From Pseudomaricurvus alkylphenolicus (lineage in GTDB: Bacteria; Pseudomonadota; Gammaproteobacteria; Pseudomonadales; Cellvibrionaceae), in contig NZ_JAAQPI010000019.1 in the NCBI RefSeq assembly GCF_011683955.1, positions 1-64,000 on the forward strand: a DNA stretch of 64,000 bases, in the 5' to 3' direction. Numbering within the stretch: position 1 is the first letter of the stretch; every line of letters starts with the position of its first letter. Below the pieces are notes generated by a model that saw nothing but the letters and a program-made list of their open reading frames with translations, was not told where the DNA came from and did no database searches. Of this stretch, positions 1 through 7,248 are shown one piece after another. The position numbers and the translations under genes were made by a program.

Positions 1-1
1 G

Positions 2-88
2 TCTGGAGAGGCTAGGAAGTGGGATTACATCAAAGAGGTCGAACTAAACCCGGATAACTCGGACCATGAGTGTGAGAAAGCAGCGTAA
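2..88 (+). CDS. 3' end of an unidentified protein (partial)
   Basis: An open frame enters from the left edge and ends at TAA 86-88, giving 28 C-terminal residues rich in Glu, Asp and Lys (it includes ELNPDNSDHE). That stretch faintly resembles the helical C-terminal tail of TPR-containing or serine-hydrolase-type proteins, but it is too short to assign. It could also be chance. No start lies inside the window. Confidence 0.3.
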   Translation, partial: SGEARKWDYIKEVELNPDNSDHECEKAA

Positions 89-145
89 AAAATGAACTAA
101 TGGTGACATCTGTCTTGAAAAACGCCGGAAATTGTTCTTGTTGAT

Positions 146-418
146 GTGCAAAGTATCGTTGATAGAGGGGCTTCTGAATTCTTCCAATATCGGGCAAATT
201 ATTCAGTGGTCGAAGAGTTCAAGAATAGAAATGGATTCCAGTTGAATTTTGCAACGTTTTGGTCGGAGACACACAGTCTTCAAATGGAAAAAGGAGTAAG
301 GTATTTATTATTTATATCTGGCAAGGATCGTAGCGTAAGCATCTGTGATGGCTCTCGCCGCTATGTTAGTGATCAAAAACTCTTAGGTTGGCTAAGAGAT
401 CGAGCCAATGGCATATAA
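146..418 (+). CDS. Hypothetical protein, possible NTR/TIMP-like fragment
   Basis: This 90-residue frame begins at GTG 146, but the same frame is open back to the TGA at 116 and reads EIVLVDVQSIVDRG upstream. The true N-terminus, probably a signal peptide, therefore seems to be missing or decayed. The C-terminal half (KGVRYLLFISGKDR, then SICDGSRRY) resembles small secreted netrin/TIMP-like proteins, in which a 'G-x-R-Y-L-V' strand precedes a Cys near the C-terminus. That is a resemblance from memory only. No good ribosome binding site precedes GTG 146. The stop is immediately followed by an attC-like element. The low GC matches the first 3 kb. It may be a truncated cassette gene or a pseudogene. 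Confidence 0.4.
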   Translation: MQSIVDRGASEFFQYRANYSVVEEFKNRNGFQLNFATFWSETHSLQMEKGVRYLLFISGKDRSVSICDGSRRYVSDQKLLGWLRDRANGI

Positions 419-511
419 CAAGTCAAACAACTACGCGCGCAAAACCGCTCGCTGGAAATCCCAACTTCCGCTTTGCTCCAGCTGGTCATCCGGTTATTGA
501 AACGTTATGTG
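412..511 (+). repeat. attC-like integron recombination site (candidate)
   Basis: The segment begins with CATATAAC overlapping the stop of the preceding gene and ends with CGTTATGTG, so the ends are roughly complementary (ATAAC against GTTAT). Inside are GTCAAACAAC near the 5' end and GTTATTGAAAC near the 3' end, also partly complementary, and a central inverted repeat GCTGGA (451-456) / TCCAGC (477-482). The spacing, the roughly 100-nt length, the position right after a stop and the new ORF starting inside the right end are all typical of integron cassette borders. The R' box (GTTATGT) departs from GTTRRRY at one position and no integrase is in view, so this is tentative. Confidence 0.35.
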
Positions 512-596
512 TAGGACGAGCTTGGCCAGATTTATCCTCCTAGTTCTTGCTGTATTCATAGCTGGATGTCCGACTAGGTGCATTGGAACAATTTAA
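507..596 (+). CDS. Very short lipoprotein-like ORF (probably truncated)
   Basis: ATG 507 opens a 29-residue frame that reads as a lipoprotein signal: a basic start (MCRTSLAR), a hydrophobic core (FILLVLAVFIAGC) and a Cys in a lipobox-like context, then a stop seven residues later. No mature domain follows in any frame that I can recognise. It starts inside the 3' end of the attC-like element. It is probably the 5' remnant of a lipoprotein gene, less likely a genuine lipopeptide. There is no convincing Shine-Dalgarno sequence. Confidence 0.3.
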   Translation: MCRTSLARFILLVLAVFIAGCPTRCIGTI

Positions 597-917
597 AGAA
601 AATGTGAAAAGTAAGATGCGGAGGAAACGCATAGCCATATTAGCCAGCATCGCGCCTACGGCGATGGAAGCGCTATTCGAAACTTTCCGGGTTCTTACCA
701 GCTCCCAAATAGGGTACAATCAACAGCATTGAGACAACGTGGTACCAACGGAAGGTCCGTCGTCAGCATTACTGCCTTCCGTTCGCTCTCCTGGGCACAT
801 ATCACCTGTCATTGAACATTAACTATTGCGGTCCGCATACATCAGCACCAACCGCAAAAATGGGGTTTGTGGTGAAGGACGATGCTCCTTTAGCTAAAGA
901 AACATAAGGAAGTAATT
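597..917. other. Gene-free stretch with a 9-bp inverted repeat
   Basis: No credible coding frame is seen. A perfect inverted repeat AACGGAAGG (747-755) / CCTTCCGTT (775-783) encloses a 19-nt loop and could be a terminator stem without a T-tract, or the core of a decayed cassette recombination site. A smaller hairpin lies around 650-665. The end of the stretch carries the AAGGA ribosome binding site (907-911) of the next gene. Confidence 0.4.
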
Positions 918-1310
918 ATGAAAAAGTTTAACCTTATTGGATTTTTGATGCTTGTTTCAGCTTCTGCTGGTGCGAGTGATTCATTGGATATATGCCTGGT
1001 GACAGGGCTGCCATCATCAGACATACAATATGAAAATATTCGCAAAATCAAAATAGGAAAGAACTCTTACGGCAGCGTTACTGATATTTTACCAGCCTTT
1101 GCCGATAAAGCTGACTCTTTAGGGGCTAACGCAGTAGTTAACTATGTTGGTTCTCAGCGTTTCGGGTTTTGGCCCTGGCGTTTTGTTCGCCCGGTAGTAA
1201 GAGGTCAAGCTGTCAGGCTGAATATGAATGATGGCCAAACTTGTAAAGACATAGGTGGCGCAACGGTCAAAAGAGTTATTGAAACAAATAAGGAGCCGCA
1301 CCTTATTTGA
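918..1310 (+). CDS. Secreted YbjQ/DUF74-like small protein
   Basis: The 130-residue product starts at an ATG with an AAGGA site 6 nt upstream. Residues 1-19 form a Sec signal peptide (MKKFNLIGFLMLVSASAGA). The mature part contains AFADKADSLGANAVVNYVG followed by a basic/aromatic segment and a V-R-G-x-A-V strand. This is the pattern of the heavy-metal-binding-like YbjQ (DUF74) fold, in which 'A-x-x-LGANAVV' precedes the last strands. Function in that family is not established. Two Cys residues (in DICLVTG and QTCKD) may form a disulfide in the periplasm. Only 28 nt separate it from the lipoprotein start that follows, so the two are probably co-transcribed. GC is visibly lower than in genes beyond 7 kb. 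Confidence 0.6.
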   Translation: MKKFNLIGFLMLVSASAGASDSLDICLVTGLPSSDIQYENIRKIKIGKNSYGSVTDILPAFADKADSLGANAVVNYVGSQRFGFWPWRFVRPVVRGQAVRLNMNDGQTCKDIGGATVKRVIETNKEPHLI

Positions 1311-1338
1311 GCATAACATTAAGCATTAAGTGAGTATT

Positions 1339-1920
1339 ATGAAGCATGTAAGTAGGTTTTCGCTATTAGTTATTTCAGCCCTGATCCAGGGTTGCAGTAC
1401 AACTCAATTGCACGAAAGCTTTTTCGGGCTGGAAGAAAAACCCTATATTGAACCCAGTGAGAGCAATGTTGCAACACTTACAGTTGAAGCCCCGCATCTT
1501 AAGGAGAAGATGTGGACTGAGGACAAAATATCGGTTTCTTTTTACAGCTCCTGCACCGATGAAACCGCCTTTCGTAGCGAGGGTTATATAGGCAGCATCT
1601 ATCTATCTTCGAACGAAAGTATAGGAAAAACAAAAACAATTAGGTTGGCAACGGATAATCCGATTTACGTTGAAGTTGGCTACGCTTACCAATCCGCACA
1701 ATGCACTAATAAGTTTAGACTTTATCCTATGGCAGGTTCTAAGTACAAAATATTCTGGGAATATAACTGGGGTACTTGCTCTGCGTCAGGTAACAAAGTT
1801 GGAGAAGATGGTATCCTCGAAAAATCTCCTGAAATTGAGCAAAGGAGCAATAAAGGTGGTTTCTTTGCAGGGGGCAGTGGTAGGACGACATCGGAATGGA
1901 GAAGCTGCAATACTGGTTAA
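1339..1920 (+). CDS. Hypothetical lipoprotein
   Basis: This 193-residue protein has a type II signal peptide: a basic N-terminus (MKHVSRFS), a hydrophobic core and lipobox LIQGC around residue 19. ATG 1339 is preferred over the in-frame GTG at 1330 because it starts the signal peptide cleanly and GTGAG lies at a suitable distance. The mature part is beta-rich with several Cys residues (SSCTDE, AQCTNK, GTCSAS, WRSCNTG) and a Gly-rich stretch near the C-terminus (KGGFFAGGSGR). I do not recognise the family. It follows the YbjQ-like gene closely and may act with it at the envelope. It is AT-rich like its neighbours. Confidence 0.55.
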   Translation: MKHVSRFSLLVISALIQGCSTTQLHESFFGLEEKPYIEPSESNVATLTVEAPHLKEKMWTEDKISVSFYSSCTDETAFRSEGYIGSIYLSSNESIGKTKTIRLATDNPIYVEVGYAYQSAQCTNKFRLYPMAGSKYKIFWEYNWGTCSASGNKVGEDGILEKSPEIEQRSNKGGFFAGGSGRTTSEWRSCNTG

Positions 1921-1989
1921 CAATCAAAGTCAGAGCGATGCCAAAAAAATGGTGGTAGGTTTGGAAATACTGGAGACAGCGGACACTCA

Positions 1990-2057
1990 AAAATAGCGCT
2001 GACGGGACCTTCGCAAGCTGCGCTTGTTCCGGGCTGTACAGGTGACGTTATACATAT
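1990..2057 (+). repeat. Second attC-like hairpin and 3' box (weak candidate)
   Basis: Between the lipoprotein gene and the GFA gene lies a hairpin: CGGGAC (2003-2008) pairs with GTTCCG (2026-2031) with one wobble, enclosing CAAGC (2014-2018) / GCTTG (2022-2026). It is followed by GACGTTATAC, an attC-type right core. No clear matching left core is visible; the nearest is GGTTAAC at the lipoprotein stop, 135 nt away. This is weaker than the site at 412-511. Confidence 0.25.
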
Positions 2058-2068
2058 AGGAGGGTTAC

Positions 2069-2473
2069 GTGAAGCTAACAGGAGAATGTTTCTGCGGTGA
2101 AGTAAAGTACAGGATCGACGGGGCTCTAAAGGATGCTCGATCTTGCCATTGTTCTCGCTGCAGAAAAGCATTCAGTTCCCAAGCATCGGCATATGCGCTG
2201 GTTAACCCTGAAGAATTCGAATGGTTATCAGGTTTTGATCTACTGACAACATATGCCAGTCAGCATGGATTTGGTTTACAGTTCTGCAGTAAATGTGGCT
2301 CAACTCTATGTGGTATATACGCCGGGAAAATTCACGGTATCACATTGGGTTGTTTGAATGAAAACCCGGAACTGGAAATTGGTAAACATATATTCGTTGG
2401 GTCAAAAGCAAGCTGGGAAGTGATTCCAGAGAATATCAATAGCTATGAAATGCATGCGCCAGAAAATACATAA
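2069..2473 (+). CDS. GFA-family zinc protein (CENP-V/GFA domain)
   Basis: This 134-residue protein belongs to the glutathione-dependent formaldehyde-activating (GFA)-like family. Zinc ligands are visible as CFCGEV near residue 7, then CHCSRCRKAF around residues 27-36, and CSKCGST around residues 75-81, the usual GFA arrangement of Cys clusters. Most family members have no proven activity, and formaldehyde-glutathione chemistry should not be assumed. Translation begins at GTG 2069, fixed by an AGGAGG box at 2058-2063. It stands alone, with 100-150 nt gaps on both sides. GFA proteins are frequent passengers in integron and island DNA, which fits the flanking hairpins. Confidence 0.8.
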   Translation: MKLTGECFCGEVKYRIDGALKDARSCHCSRCRKAFSSQASAYALVNPEEFEWLSGFDLLTTYASQHGFGLQFCSKCGSTLCGIYAGKIHGITLGCLNENPELEIGKHIFVGSKASWEVIPENINSYEMHAPENT

Positions 2474-2602
2474 CAATGTCAGTCAGCATCGTATCACCCG
2501 TCAATTCGGTTGCGATAGCGATTCCGGTTATTATCCGCTTAAAATTAATGGTGTAAACCAGTCTATTTCTGACATAGGTCATATTTTCAAGGAGGAAATT
2601 GA

Positions 2603-3193
2603 ATGAATGAGAGTATATATGATGCGCCAAATTCGGAGTTGGAAGACAGTTCCGTTATTGCAGAAGGTGAATTCTATGGCGTATCGCCACTGAAGCTATC
2701 CGTATTATTCATATCTACGATTGGTATGTATTCCATATATTGGTTTTACCGGAATTGGTATCTATATAGAGCCAAGAATGACGAAGATATATGGCCAATT
2801 GCCAGAGGGTTTTTTAACATATTTTTTGCATACTCGCTGTTCACGGCTGTTGATGGCCGACTACATGACAAAAAAACAGGTCGTTCTTGGTCTCCGGGGC
2901 TAATGGCCACAATCTATGTGGTTCTGTCAATATTAGGCAGTGTCTGCGATAGATTGTCCTATAATGCAGTTGGTTCTCCTTATACCGACCTGGTGAGTTT
3001 AGTGGTACTCCCTATACTGCTAGCGATTTTTCTGAAGGTGCAGTCTGCTATAAACACCGTATTAGGGGACCCACATGGAATAGCTAATTCAAAATTCACG
3101 CTCGCTAACTATGTTTGGATATTAATTGGTTGCCTATTCTGGTTTTTTATAGTGATCGCTTTGCTAGCCGCATTGGGTATTATCCAGGCATAA
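2603..3193 (+). CDS. Integral membrane protein (DUF4234-like)
   Basis: The 196-residue product starts at ATG 2603 behind a strong AAGGAGG box. After about 28 polar residues comes FYGVSPLKLSVLFISTIGMYSIYWFYRNW, the hallmark start of a small bacterial membrane-protein family (first helix ending in a Tyr/Trp-rich loop). Further membrane segments lie at about residues 68-85, 97-112, 130-145 and 170-193. No enzyme motif is present and function is unknown. DNA is AT-rich. The frame ends 65 nt before the HD-domain gene, whose frame is open back into this gene. Confidence 0.6.
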   Translation: MNESIYDAPNSELEDSSVIAEGEFYGVSPLKLSVLFISTIGMYSIYWFYRNWYLYRAKNDEDIWPIARGFFNIFFAYSLFTAVDGRLHDKKTGRSWSPGLMATIYVVLSILGSVCDRLSYNAVGSPYTDLVSLVVLPILLAIFLKVQSAINTVLGDPHGIANSKFTLANYVWILIGCLFWFFIVIALLAALGIIQA

Positions 3194-3258
3194 AACATGA
3201 TCATTCGTTCGATCTGAATATGGGTATGGGTTCAGGCGGCATTGAAGGGCAGATAACT

Positions 3259-3702
3259 ATGAACTTAATCGAAAAATCACTGGAAATAGCACTACGTGCC
3301 TATAAAGGCCAAAAAGATAAAGCCGGTGAAACCTATATTCTTCACCCTCTTAGGATAATGGCAAAAATGACCTCCGCAGAAGAGATGTCGGTGGCCCTTT
3401 TGCACGATGTGATTGAGGATTCTGACATCACCGCTGATGAGTTGTTGAACGATGGTATTCCGGATGTGGTCGTAGAGGCCGTTGAAGCATTAACCAAGAT
3501 GCAGGGCGAGACCTATGACCAGTTTGTTGACCGAGTCAAGACTAACCCTCTGGCAGCCAAGGTGAAGGTTGCTGATATTGAGGATAATATTAATATCCTC
3601 CGCCTTCACTCGGTTGATACCAAGGACCTGGAGCGAGTTAAGAAATATCATAAAGCATGGCATGCGTTAAAAAACACGTCAGCTGCCGATGCCGATCCCT
3701 AA
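3259..3702 (+). CDS. HD-domain phosphohydrolase (SpoT/MESH1-like small hydrolase)
   Basis: The 147-residue protein starts at ATG 3259, where the conserved domain begins. The frame is open upstream into the previous gene, but that part is not protein-like. It carries the RelA/SpoT hydrolase signature: YILHPLRIM (first His), ALLHDVIED (HD pair plus the ED motif) and VKVADIEDNINIL (Asp and Asn of the last motif). The last motif usually contains an Arg in SpoT-type hydrolases, replaced here by Ile/Glu, so alarmone hydrolysis is possible but uncertain. There is no synthetase domain. Such proteins are usually cytosolic and metal-dependent. It lies upstream of the VOC/YbaK pair with a 57-nt gap. Confidence 0.65.
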   Translation: MNLIEKSLEIALRAYKGQKDKAGETYILHPLRIMAKMTSAEEMSVALLHDVIEDSDITADELLNDGIPDVVVEAVEALTKMQGETYDQFVDRVKTNPLAAKVKVADIEDNINILRLHSVDTKDLERVKKYHKAWHALKNTSAADADP

Positions 3703-3759
3703 GGTAACTTCAAACATGGAAATGATGGGGAGGCGAAACGGCATGATGAGGATTGAGAA

Positions 3760-4146
3760 GTGACTTTGGAAGGTATACATCACGTCGCGATTATCTGCTC
3801 TGATTATCAGCGATCCAAGGCTTTCTATACTGAAACCCTAGGCCTTAAAATCGTAGCAGAAAACTATAGGGAGAAGAGGCATTCCTACAAACTTGATCTG
3901 GAGCTCCCGAATGGGAATCAGATTGAGCTGTTTTCGTTTCCAGAGCCACCATTACGGGTTTCCGGCCCGGAGGCAAGAGGTCTAAGGCATCTGGCCTTTG
4001 TCGTAGAATCAGTCGAGGCGTATGCCGATTACCTGGAGTCTTGCGGTGTTGAAGTCGAGGCCATTCGAAAAGATGAATACACAGGAAAGTACTACACATT
4101 TTTTCAGGATCCAGATGGGCTGCCTTTGGAGTTGTACGAAAAATGA
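3760..4146 (+). CDS. gloA2: VOC-family protein, YaeR/GloA2 type
   Basis: This 128-residue single-domain vicinal-oxygen-chelate protein closely follows the E. coli YaeR pattern: HHVAIICSDYQRSKAFY at the start, IELFSFPEPP in the middle, GLRHLAFVV starting the second half, and DEYTGKYYTFFQDPDGLPLELYE at the end. Metal ligands are expected at His7 or His8, Glu in IELFSF, His in LRHLAF and Glu in LELYE. The family is often called lactoylglutathione lyase-like but has no firm substrate. Translation starts at GTG 3760 with GAGGATTGAG upstream. Its last codons overlap the ybaK start by 4 nt (ATGA), so the two are translationally coupled. Confidence 0.82.
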   Translation: MTLEGIHHVAIICSDYQRSKAFYTETLGLKIVAENYREKRHSYKLDLELPNGNQIELFSFPEPPLRVSGPEARGLRHLAFVVESVEAYADYLESCGVEVEAIRKDEYTGKYYTFFQDPDGLPLELYEK

Positions 4147-4610
4147 CACCAGGGATTAATGCCGCTAAAAAGGCAAAAGTTGCTCATAAAGTGCACGAAT
4201 ACGCTCACGATCCGTCGAGTGCCGCCTATGGTTTGGAGGCCGCCGAAAAATTGGGAGTGTCGGAGAGCAGGGTTTTCAAGACGCTTGTGGTTAAACTCGA
4301 CAACAAGGAGTTGGTGGTAGGGGTGGTACCCGTTTCTTCCATGTTGAGTATGAAGCTTATTGCAAAAGCGGCAGGTGGAAAGAAGGCGATCATGGCTGAT
4401 AAGACCGACGTCGAACGTTCTACCGGTTATGTGCTGGGCGGGGTAAGCCCGCTGGGTCAGAAGAAGCGACTTAAAACGATCATCGATTCTTCGGCGGAAA
4501 GCCATCCGACGGTTTATGTCAGTGCCGGTCGTAGAGGACTGGAAATCGAGTTGGACCCGAATGATTTGGCAATGTTGGTAAACGGGGTGTTTTCTGATAT
4601 CTGCCAATAG
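4143..4610 (+). CDS. ybaK: Cys-tRNA(Pro)/Cys-tRNA(Cys) deacylase YbaK
   Basis: This 155-residue protein is a YbaK/EbsC-type deacylase that clears mischarged Cys-tRNA(Pro). Family landmarks are YGLEAAEKLG (substrate-entry helix), VFKTLVVK with the conserved Lys, VVPVSSMLSMK, and the GYVLGGVSPLGQKKR loop with the conserved G-G-x-S-P. YVSAGRRGLEIELDP is close to the usual C-terminal 'SAGRRGLQIEL' strand. The length is normal. Its ATG overlaps the VOC gene stop, and the cupin gene follows 47 nt later. It acts in the cytosol. Confidence 0.85.
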   Translation: MTPGINAAKKAKVAHKVHEYAHDPSSAAYGLEAAEKLGVSESRVFKTLVVKLDNKELVVGVVPVSSMLSMKLIAKAAGGKKAIMADKTDVERSTGYVLGGVSPLGQKKRLKTIIDSSAESHPTVYVSAGRRGLEIELDPNDLAMLVNGVFSDICQ

Positions 4611-4657
4611 AAACATTGCTGACCCCACTGGCAATTCGCATCCAAAAGGAGAGTAAA

Positions 4658-4969
4658 GTGCCGGGAAGTTATCCAGAAAAGATAAAAACACTGCCTTTAT
4701 ACGATGGTCGCTTTGATGCCTACAAGCTTGAGGCGAAAGGCAGTGACGTTCTATTTGCCTCTTACCCGGCGGGTACCTCAATACCTCTGCATACCCATGA
4801 CACCGACAACCATGGTGTCATTACCAAGGGCGAGCTGATTCTCACCATGAATGGTGAAACACTGAGAATCGGGGTGGGCGAATGGTATCATGTTCCGGCC
4901 AATGTGGAGCACTCAGCGATGTTTGAAGTTGAAACGGATGAAATTGAATTCTGGTTCAATAAAGATTGA
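4658..4969 (+). CDS. Small cupin-domain protein
   Basis: The protein is 103 residues long starting at GTG 4658, chosen because AAAGGAGAG sits 5-10 nt upstream; an in-frame TTG at 4616 has no such support. The single cupin barrel shows the metal motif HTHDTDNHGVITKGE in the first box (His, His, Glu) and GEWYHVPANVEHSA in the second (third His). Metal-binding residues therefore appear intact. The substrate is unknown; short cupins like this are often dioxygenase-like or sugar-binding. It shares direction and close spacing with ybaK. Confidence 0.72.
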   Translation: MPGSYPEKIKTLPLYDGRFDAYKLEAKGSDVLFASYPAGTSIPLHTHDTDNHGVITKGELILTMNGETLRIGVGEWYHVPANVEHSAMFEVETDEIEFWFNKD

Positions 4970-5090
4970 GCAGTGACGGATAGCCATCTTCGGCAGCGCT
5001 ATTTCTCTGCATCCGGGTTCGTACCATCAGCAAAATAGGGTAAACTCCACCATTTGGTACAACCCCCAAATATTCCGGAAAATAGAGTCT

Positions 5091-5426
5091 ATGTCGTATC
5101 CTCCTTGTCCAAAGTGTAAATCAGAGTACGTTTATCAGGATCAAACGAATCTGGTCTGTCCTGAATGTGCCTATGAGTGGAATCCGTCGGAGGATGAGCA
5201 GGATGACGCTTTCGAGGTTCGAGATGCTAACGGAACTCTTCTCGCTGAAGGCGATAAGGTTACCTTAATTAAAGACCTTAAGGTAAAAGGCAGTTCTCAA
5301 GTTCTCAAAATCGGTACTAAAACTACGATCAGAAGGATTGTGGAAGGCAAGGATCACGAGCTCGACTGCAAATTGCCTGGCGTCGGTGAAATGATGGTTA
5401 CCGCAAAATTTGTCAAAAAAGTCTAA
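5091..5426 (+). CDS. yjdM: Zinc-ribbon protein YjdM (PhnA family)
   Basis: This 111-residue protein matches the PhnA/YjdM family. An N-terminal zinc ribbon ([21 protein letters not shown], residues 6-26 with two CxxC pairs) is followed by EWNP and a small beta-barrel domain containing [25 protein letters not shown] and AKFVKKV at the end. Despite the old name 'alkylphosphonate utilization protein PhnA', the family has no proven role in phosphonate cleavage. Length is typical. It is a single gene with a 121-nt upstream gap and a GC-rich hairpin just downstream. Confidence 0.85.
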   Translation: MSYPPCPKCKSEYVYQDQTNLVCPECAYEWNPSEDEQDDAFEVRDANGTLLAEGDKVTLIKDLKVKGSSQVLKIGTKTTIRRIVEGKDHELDCKLPGVGEMMVTAKFVKKV

Positions 5427-5432
5427 AACCAT

Positions 5433-5462
5433 CGCCGCCGGCGCAGGACTGTGCTGGCGGCG
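5433..5462 (+). terminator. GC-rich hairpin after yjdM (weak terminator)
   Basis: CGCCGCCGGC (5433-5442) pairs with GCTGGCGGCG (5453-5462) with one G-T wobble and a 10-nt loop, seven nucleotides after the yjdM stop. No run of T follows, so intrinsic termination is doubtful. Confidence 0.35.
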
Positions 5463-5513
5463 TCATAAAGCCTGTCTGCTGACCGTCGATTGTTTGCACG
5501 AAAGGAGAAAAAT

Positions 5514-5714
5514 GTGCCATATGTGAATATCCAGATTACCCAGGGAGCAACCAGAGAACAAAAGGCGGAGTTGGTCAAAGATGTTACCGATTCGTTGGTT
5601 CGGGTATTGAATAAAAAGCCCGAGCACACTCATGTGGTTATTCAGGAAATTGCCGAGCAAGATTGGGGATTTTCGGGTTTACTCACTGACGATTGGAAAA
5701 AGACCCAAGGTTAA
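5514..5714 (+). CDS. 4-oxalocrotonate tautomerase family protein
   Basis: The start is set at GTG 5514, preceded by AAAGGAG, because this makes Pro the second residue (M-P-Y-V-N-I). In this family Pro becomes the catalytic N-terminal base after Met removal; the longer upstream reading would bury it. The 66-residue product has the usual GATREQKAELVKDVTDSLVRVL helix and VVIQEIAEQDWGF segment, and it should assemble as a hexamer or trimer of dimers in the cytosol. Its substrate is not clear, since no meta-cleavage pathway is adjacent. The stop lies 14 nt before the DOPA-dioxygenase-like gene, suggesting one operon. Confidence 0.82.
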   Translation: MPYVNIQITQGATREQKAELVKDVTDSLVRVLNKKPEHTHVVIQEIAEQDWGFSGLLTDDWKKTQG

Positions 5715-5728
5715 ATACGCTATTTGTC

Positions 5729-6085
5729 ATGCCTGAACCCAAAAGACCCGTTAATTCACATAAAGCCTATCACGCACATATCTATTTCGATGAAGCGTCG
5801 AAGCATGTGGCGAAGAATGTCTGTAATGCATCCGGCGATCTATTTGGCCTAAAAGTCGGTCGGTTTCATGAAAAACGGGTAGGCCCACACCCTTGCTGGA
5901 GCTGCCAGATAACCTTTGGCGAGAAGGACTTTGAAAGCTACATATTATGGCTTGATCAAAACAGGCAGGGGTTAACGGTGTTTGTGCATGCGCTGACGGG
6001 TGATGATCTCAAGGATCACACGGAGTACGCGTACTGGTTAGGGCAACCAGTGGCGTTGAACCTGAGTTTCTTTCAGCAACCCTGA
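5729..6085 (+). CDS. DOPA 4,5-dioxygenase family protein
   Basis: The 118-residue protein starts at ATG 5729 (MPEPKRPVNS). It has the family signature: YHAHIYFDEAS near the N-terminus (His pair), GRFHEKRVGPHPCWSCQITF in the middle, and GLTVFVHALTGDDLKDHTEYAYWLG near the end, with three conserved His clusters likely to bind iron. Bacterial members are predicted extradiol-type aromatic dioxygenases, but few have been tested. It is convergent with the GlxA-like regulator, 24 nt away. Confidence 0.75.
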   Translation: MPEPKRPVNSHKAYHAHIYFDEASKHVAKNVCNASGDLFGLKVGRFHEKRVGPHPCWSCQITFGEKDFESYILWLDQNRQGLTVFVHALTGDDLKDHTEYAYWLGQPVALNLSFFQQP

Positions 6086-6109
6086 CTTCAAATGGTAAAT
6101 ACTATTGCG

Positions 6110-7102
6110 TTAATTCCTTGGCACATGCACGGCCCTGAATCTCGCCCGGTATCCGCTGGGCGAAAACCCTGTTCTTCGCTTAAACAAGCGCGTAAATGAA
6201 CTAATATCTTCATAACCCACCTCGTGGGTGATCTTCTCAATGGTCTGGTTGGATTGAACCAGCAGACGGCTGGCTGAATCCAATCGCACGTCCTGCAGAT
6301 AATTCAGCGGGGTGATGCCGGTCGCCTGCTTGAAACGCCGGACCAGTGAGCGGTTGGAAAGGCCAAACTGCTCGCACAGATCATCGATACGGACATTGGT
6401 ATTGTAGTGATCTTCCATCCATTGCTGGATGTCTCTCACGATGTGGTCCCCGTGGTATTTTTTACTGCTGAGGGGTGAATAAGAAAACTGGGTGGAGCGT
6501 TCAAGGTCCACAAGAAAGTACTTGGCGCTGTCCATCGCGGTTTGATGGTCGCAAAACAGCTCCACAAGATACAGACCCAGGTCGAACCAGGCGGTGCCGC
6601 CAGCGTCACAGAGAATGTTTCCATCGTGAATTAAAAGTTGATCTGGTCGCAGGTCGATTTGCGGATAGCGTTCTCTAAACAAATTGACGTCATCCCAAAA
6701 GGTAGTGGCCTGTTTGTTCTCCAGTAAGCCGGCTTCTGCCAGAAAAAAGGAGCCGTTGCTGTTGCTTCCGATCAGGCAGTCGGTGTCAGCAGCCTTTTGC
6801 AGGCATTCGATCAGCCATGGGTTCTTTTGTAGCGTCTTTTCGATACCCCCGGTGATGGTTGGCACCAGGTATACATCACTGGCCTCAATATCCGAGATGG
6901 CGCAATGCGGGTTCAGTGTCAGGTTGTTCATGATTTTGATCGGTTGACCATCGCAACTGGCGATGCGGATATTGAAGAGCGCCCCCTCTCTCCGGCTATT
7001 GAGGCGCGCATAATGGTTGCCGGCGAAGTAGAGCAAATCATTAATCCCCATAACGGCGGCCGACAGAGCATAGTCAAATACCAGGATGGTCACAGTCACC
7101 AT
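6110..7102 (-). CDS. GlxA-like AraC-family transcriptional regulator
   Basis: This 330-residue regulator has an N-terminal DJ-1/PfpI (class I amidotransferase-like) domain at about residues 1-190 and a C-terminal AraC HTH domain at about residues 225-325 (QWMEDHYNTNVRIDDLCEQF, then the second helix pair ending in YEDISSFTRLFKRRTGFSPS). At the usual nucleophile position the sequence reads SNSNGSF with no Cys, so the domain senses rather than catalyses. The ATG at 7102 is preferred to a TTG at 7147 because the fold starts with VTVTILVFDYA. It is divergent from the acyl-CoA synthetase, with about 146 nt of shared promoter region, and may control it. Confidence 0.82.
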   Translation of the reverse strand: MVTVTILVFDYALSAAVMGINDLLYFAGNHYARLNSRREGALFNIRIASCDGQPIKIMNNLTLNPHCAISDIEASDVYLVPTITGGIEKTLQKNPWLIECLQKAADTDCLIGSNSNGSFFLAEAGLLENKQATTFWDDVNLFRERYPQIDLRPDQLLIHDGNILCDAGGTAWFDLGLYLVELFCDHQTAMDSAKYFLVDLERSTQFSYSPLSSKKYHGDHIVRDIQQWMEDHYNTNVRIDDLCEQFGLSNRSLVRRFKQATGITPLNYLQDVRLDSASRLLVQSNQTIEKITHEVGYEDISSFTRLFKRRTGFSPSGYRARFRAVHVPRN

Positions 7103-7248
7103 GTCGGATTGACCTCTAATTGGAAATGGGTTGGCAAGAATCACCAATATTATGTCGATTTCTACAATTACTCAAGTTTGGCTGACCTGCCAGAATCTGG
7201 TTATTCGTGATATAAATCGGCACAACAATAACCAACGCGTGGAAGATC

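Noticed and set aside
1670-1996. 108-codon + strand frame overlapping the lipoprotein gene
   Set aside because: Out of frame with a gene that has a good lipobox; no ribosome site.
4104-4781. 225-codon - strand frame over ybaK
   Set aside because: Antisense to a confident ybaK gene and spans its boundaries without motif.
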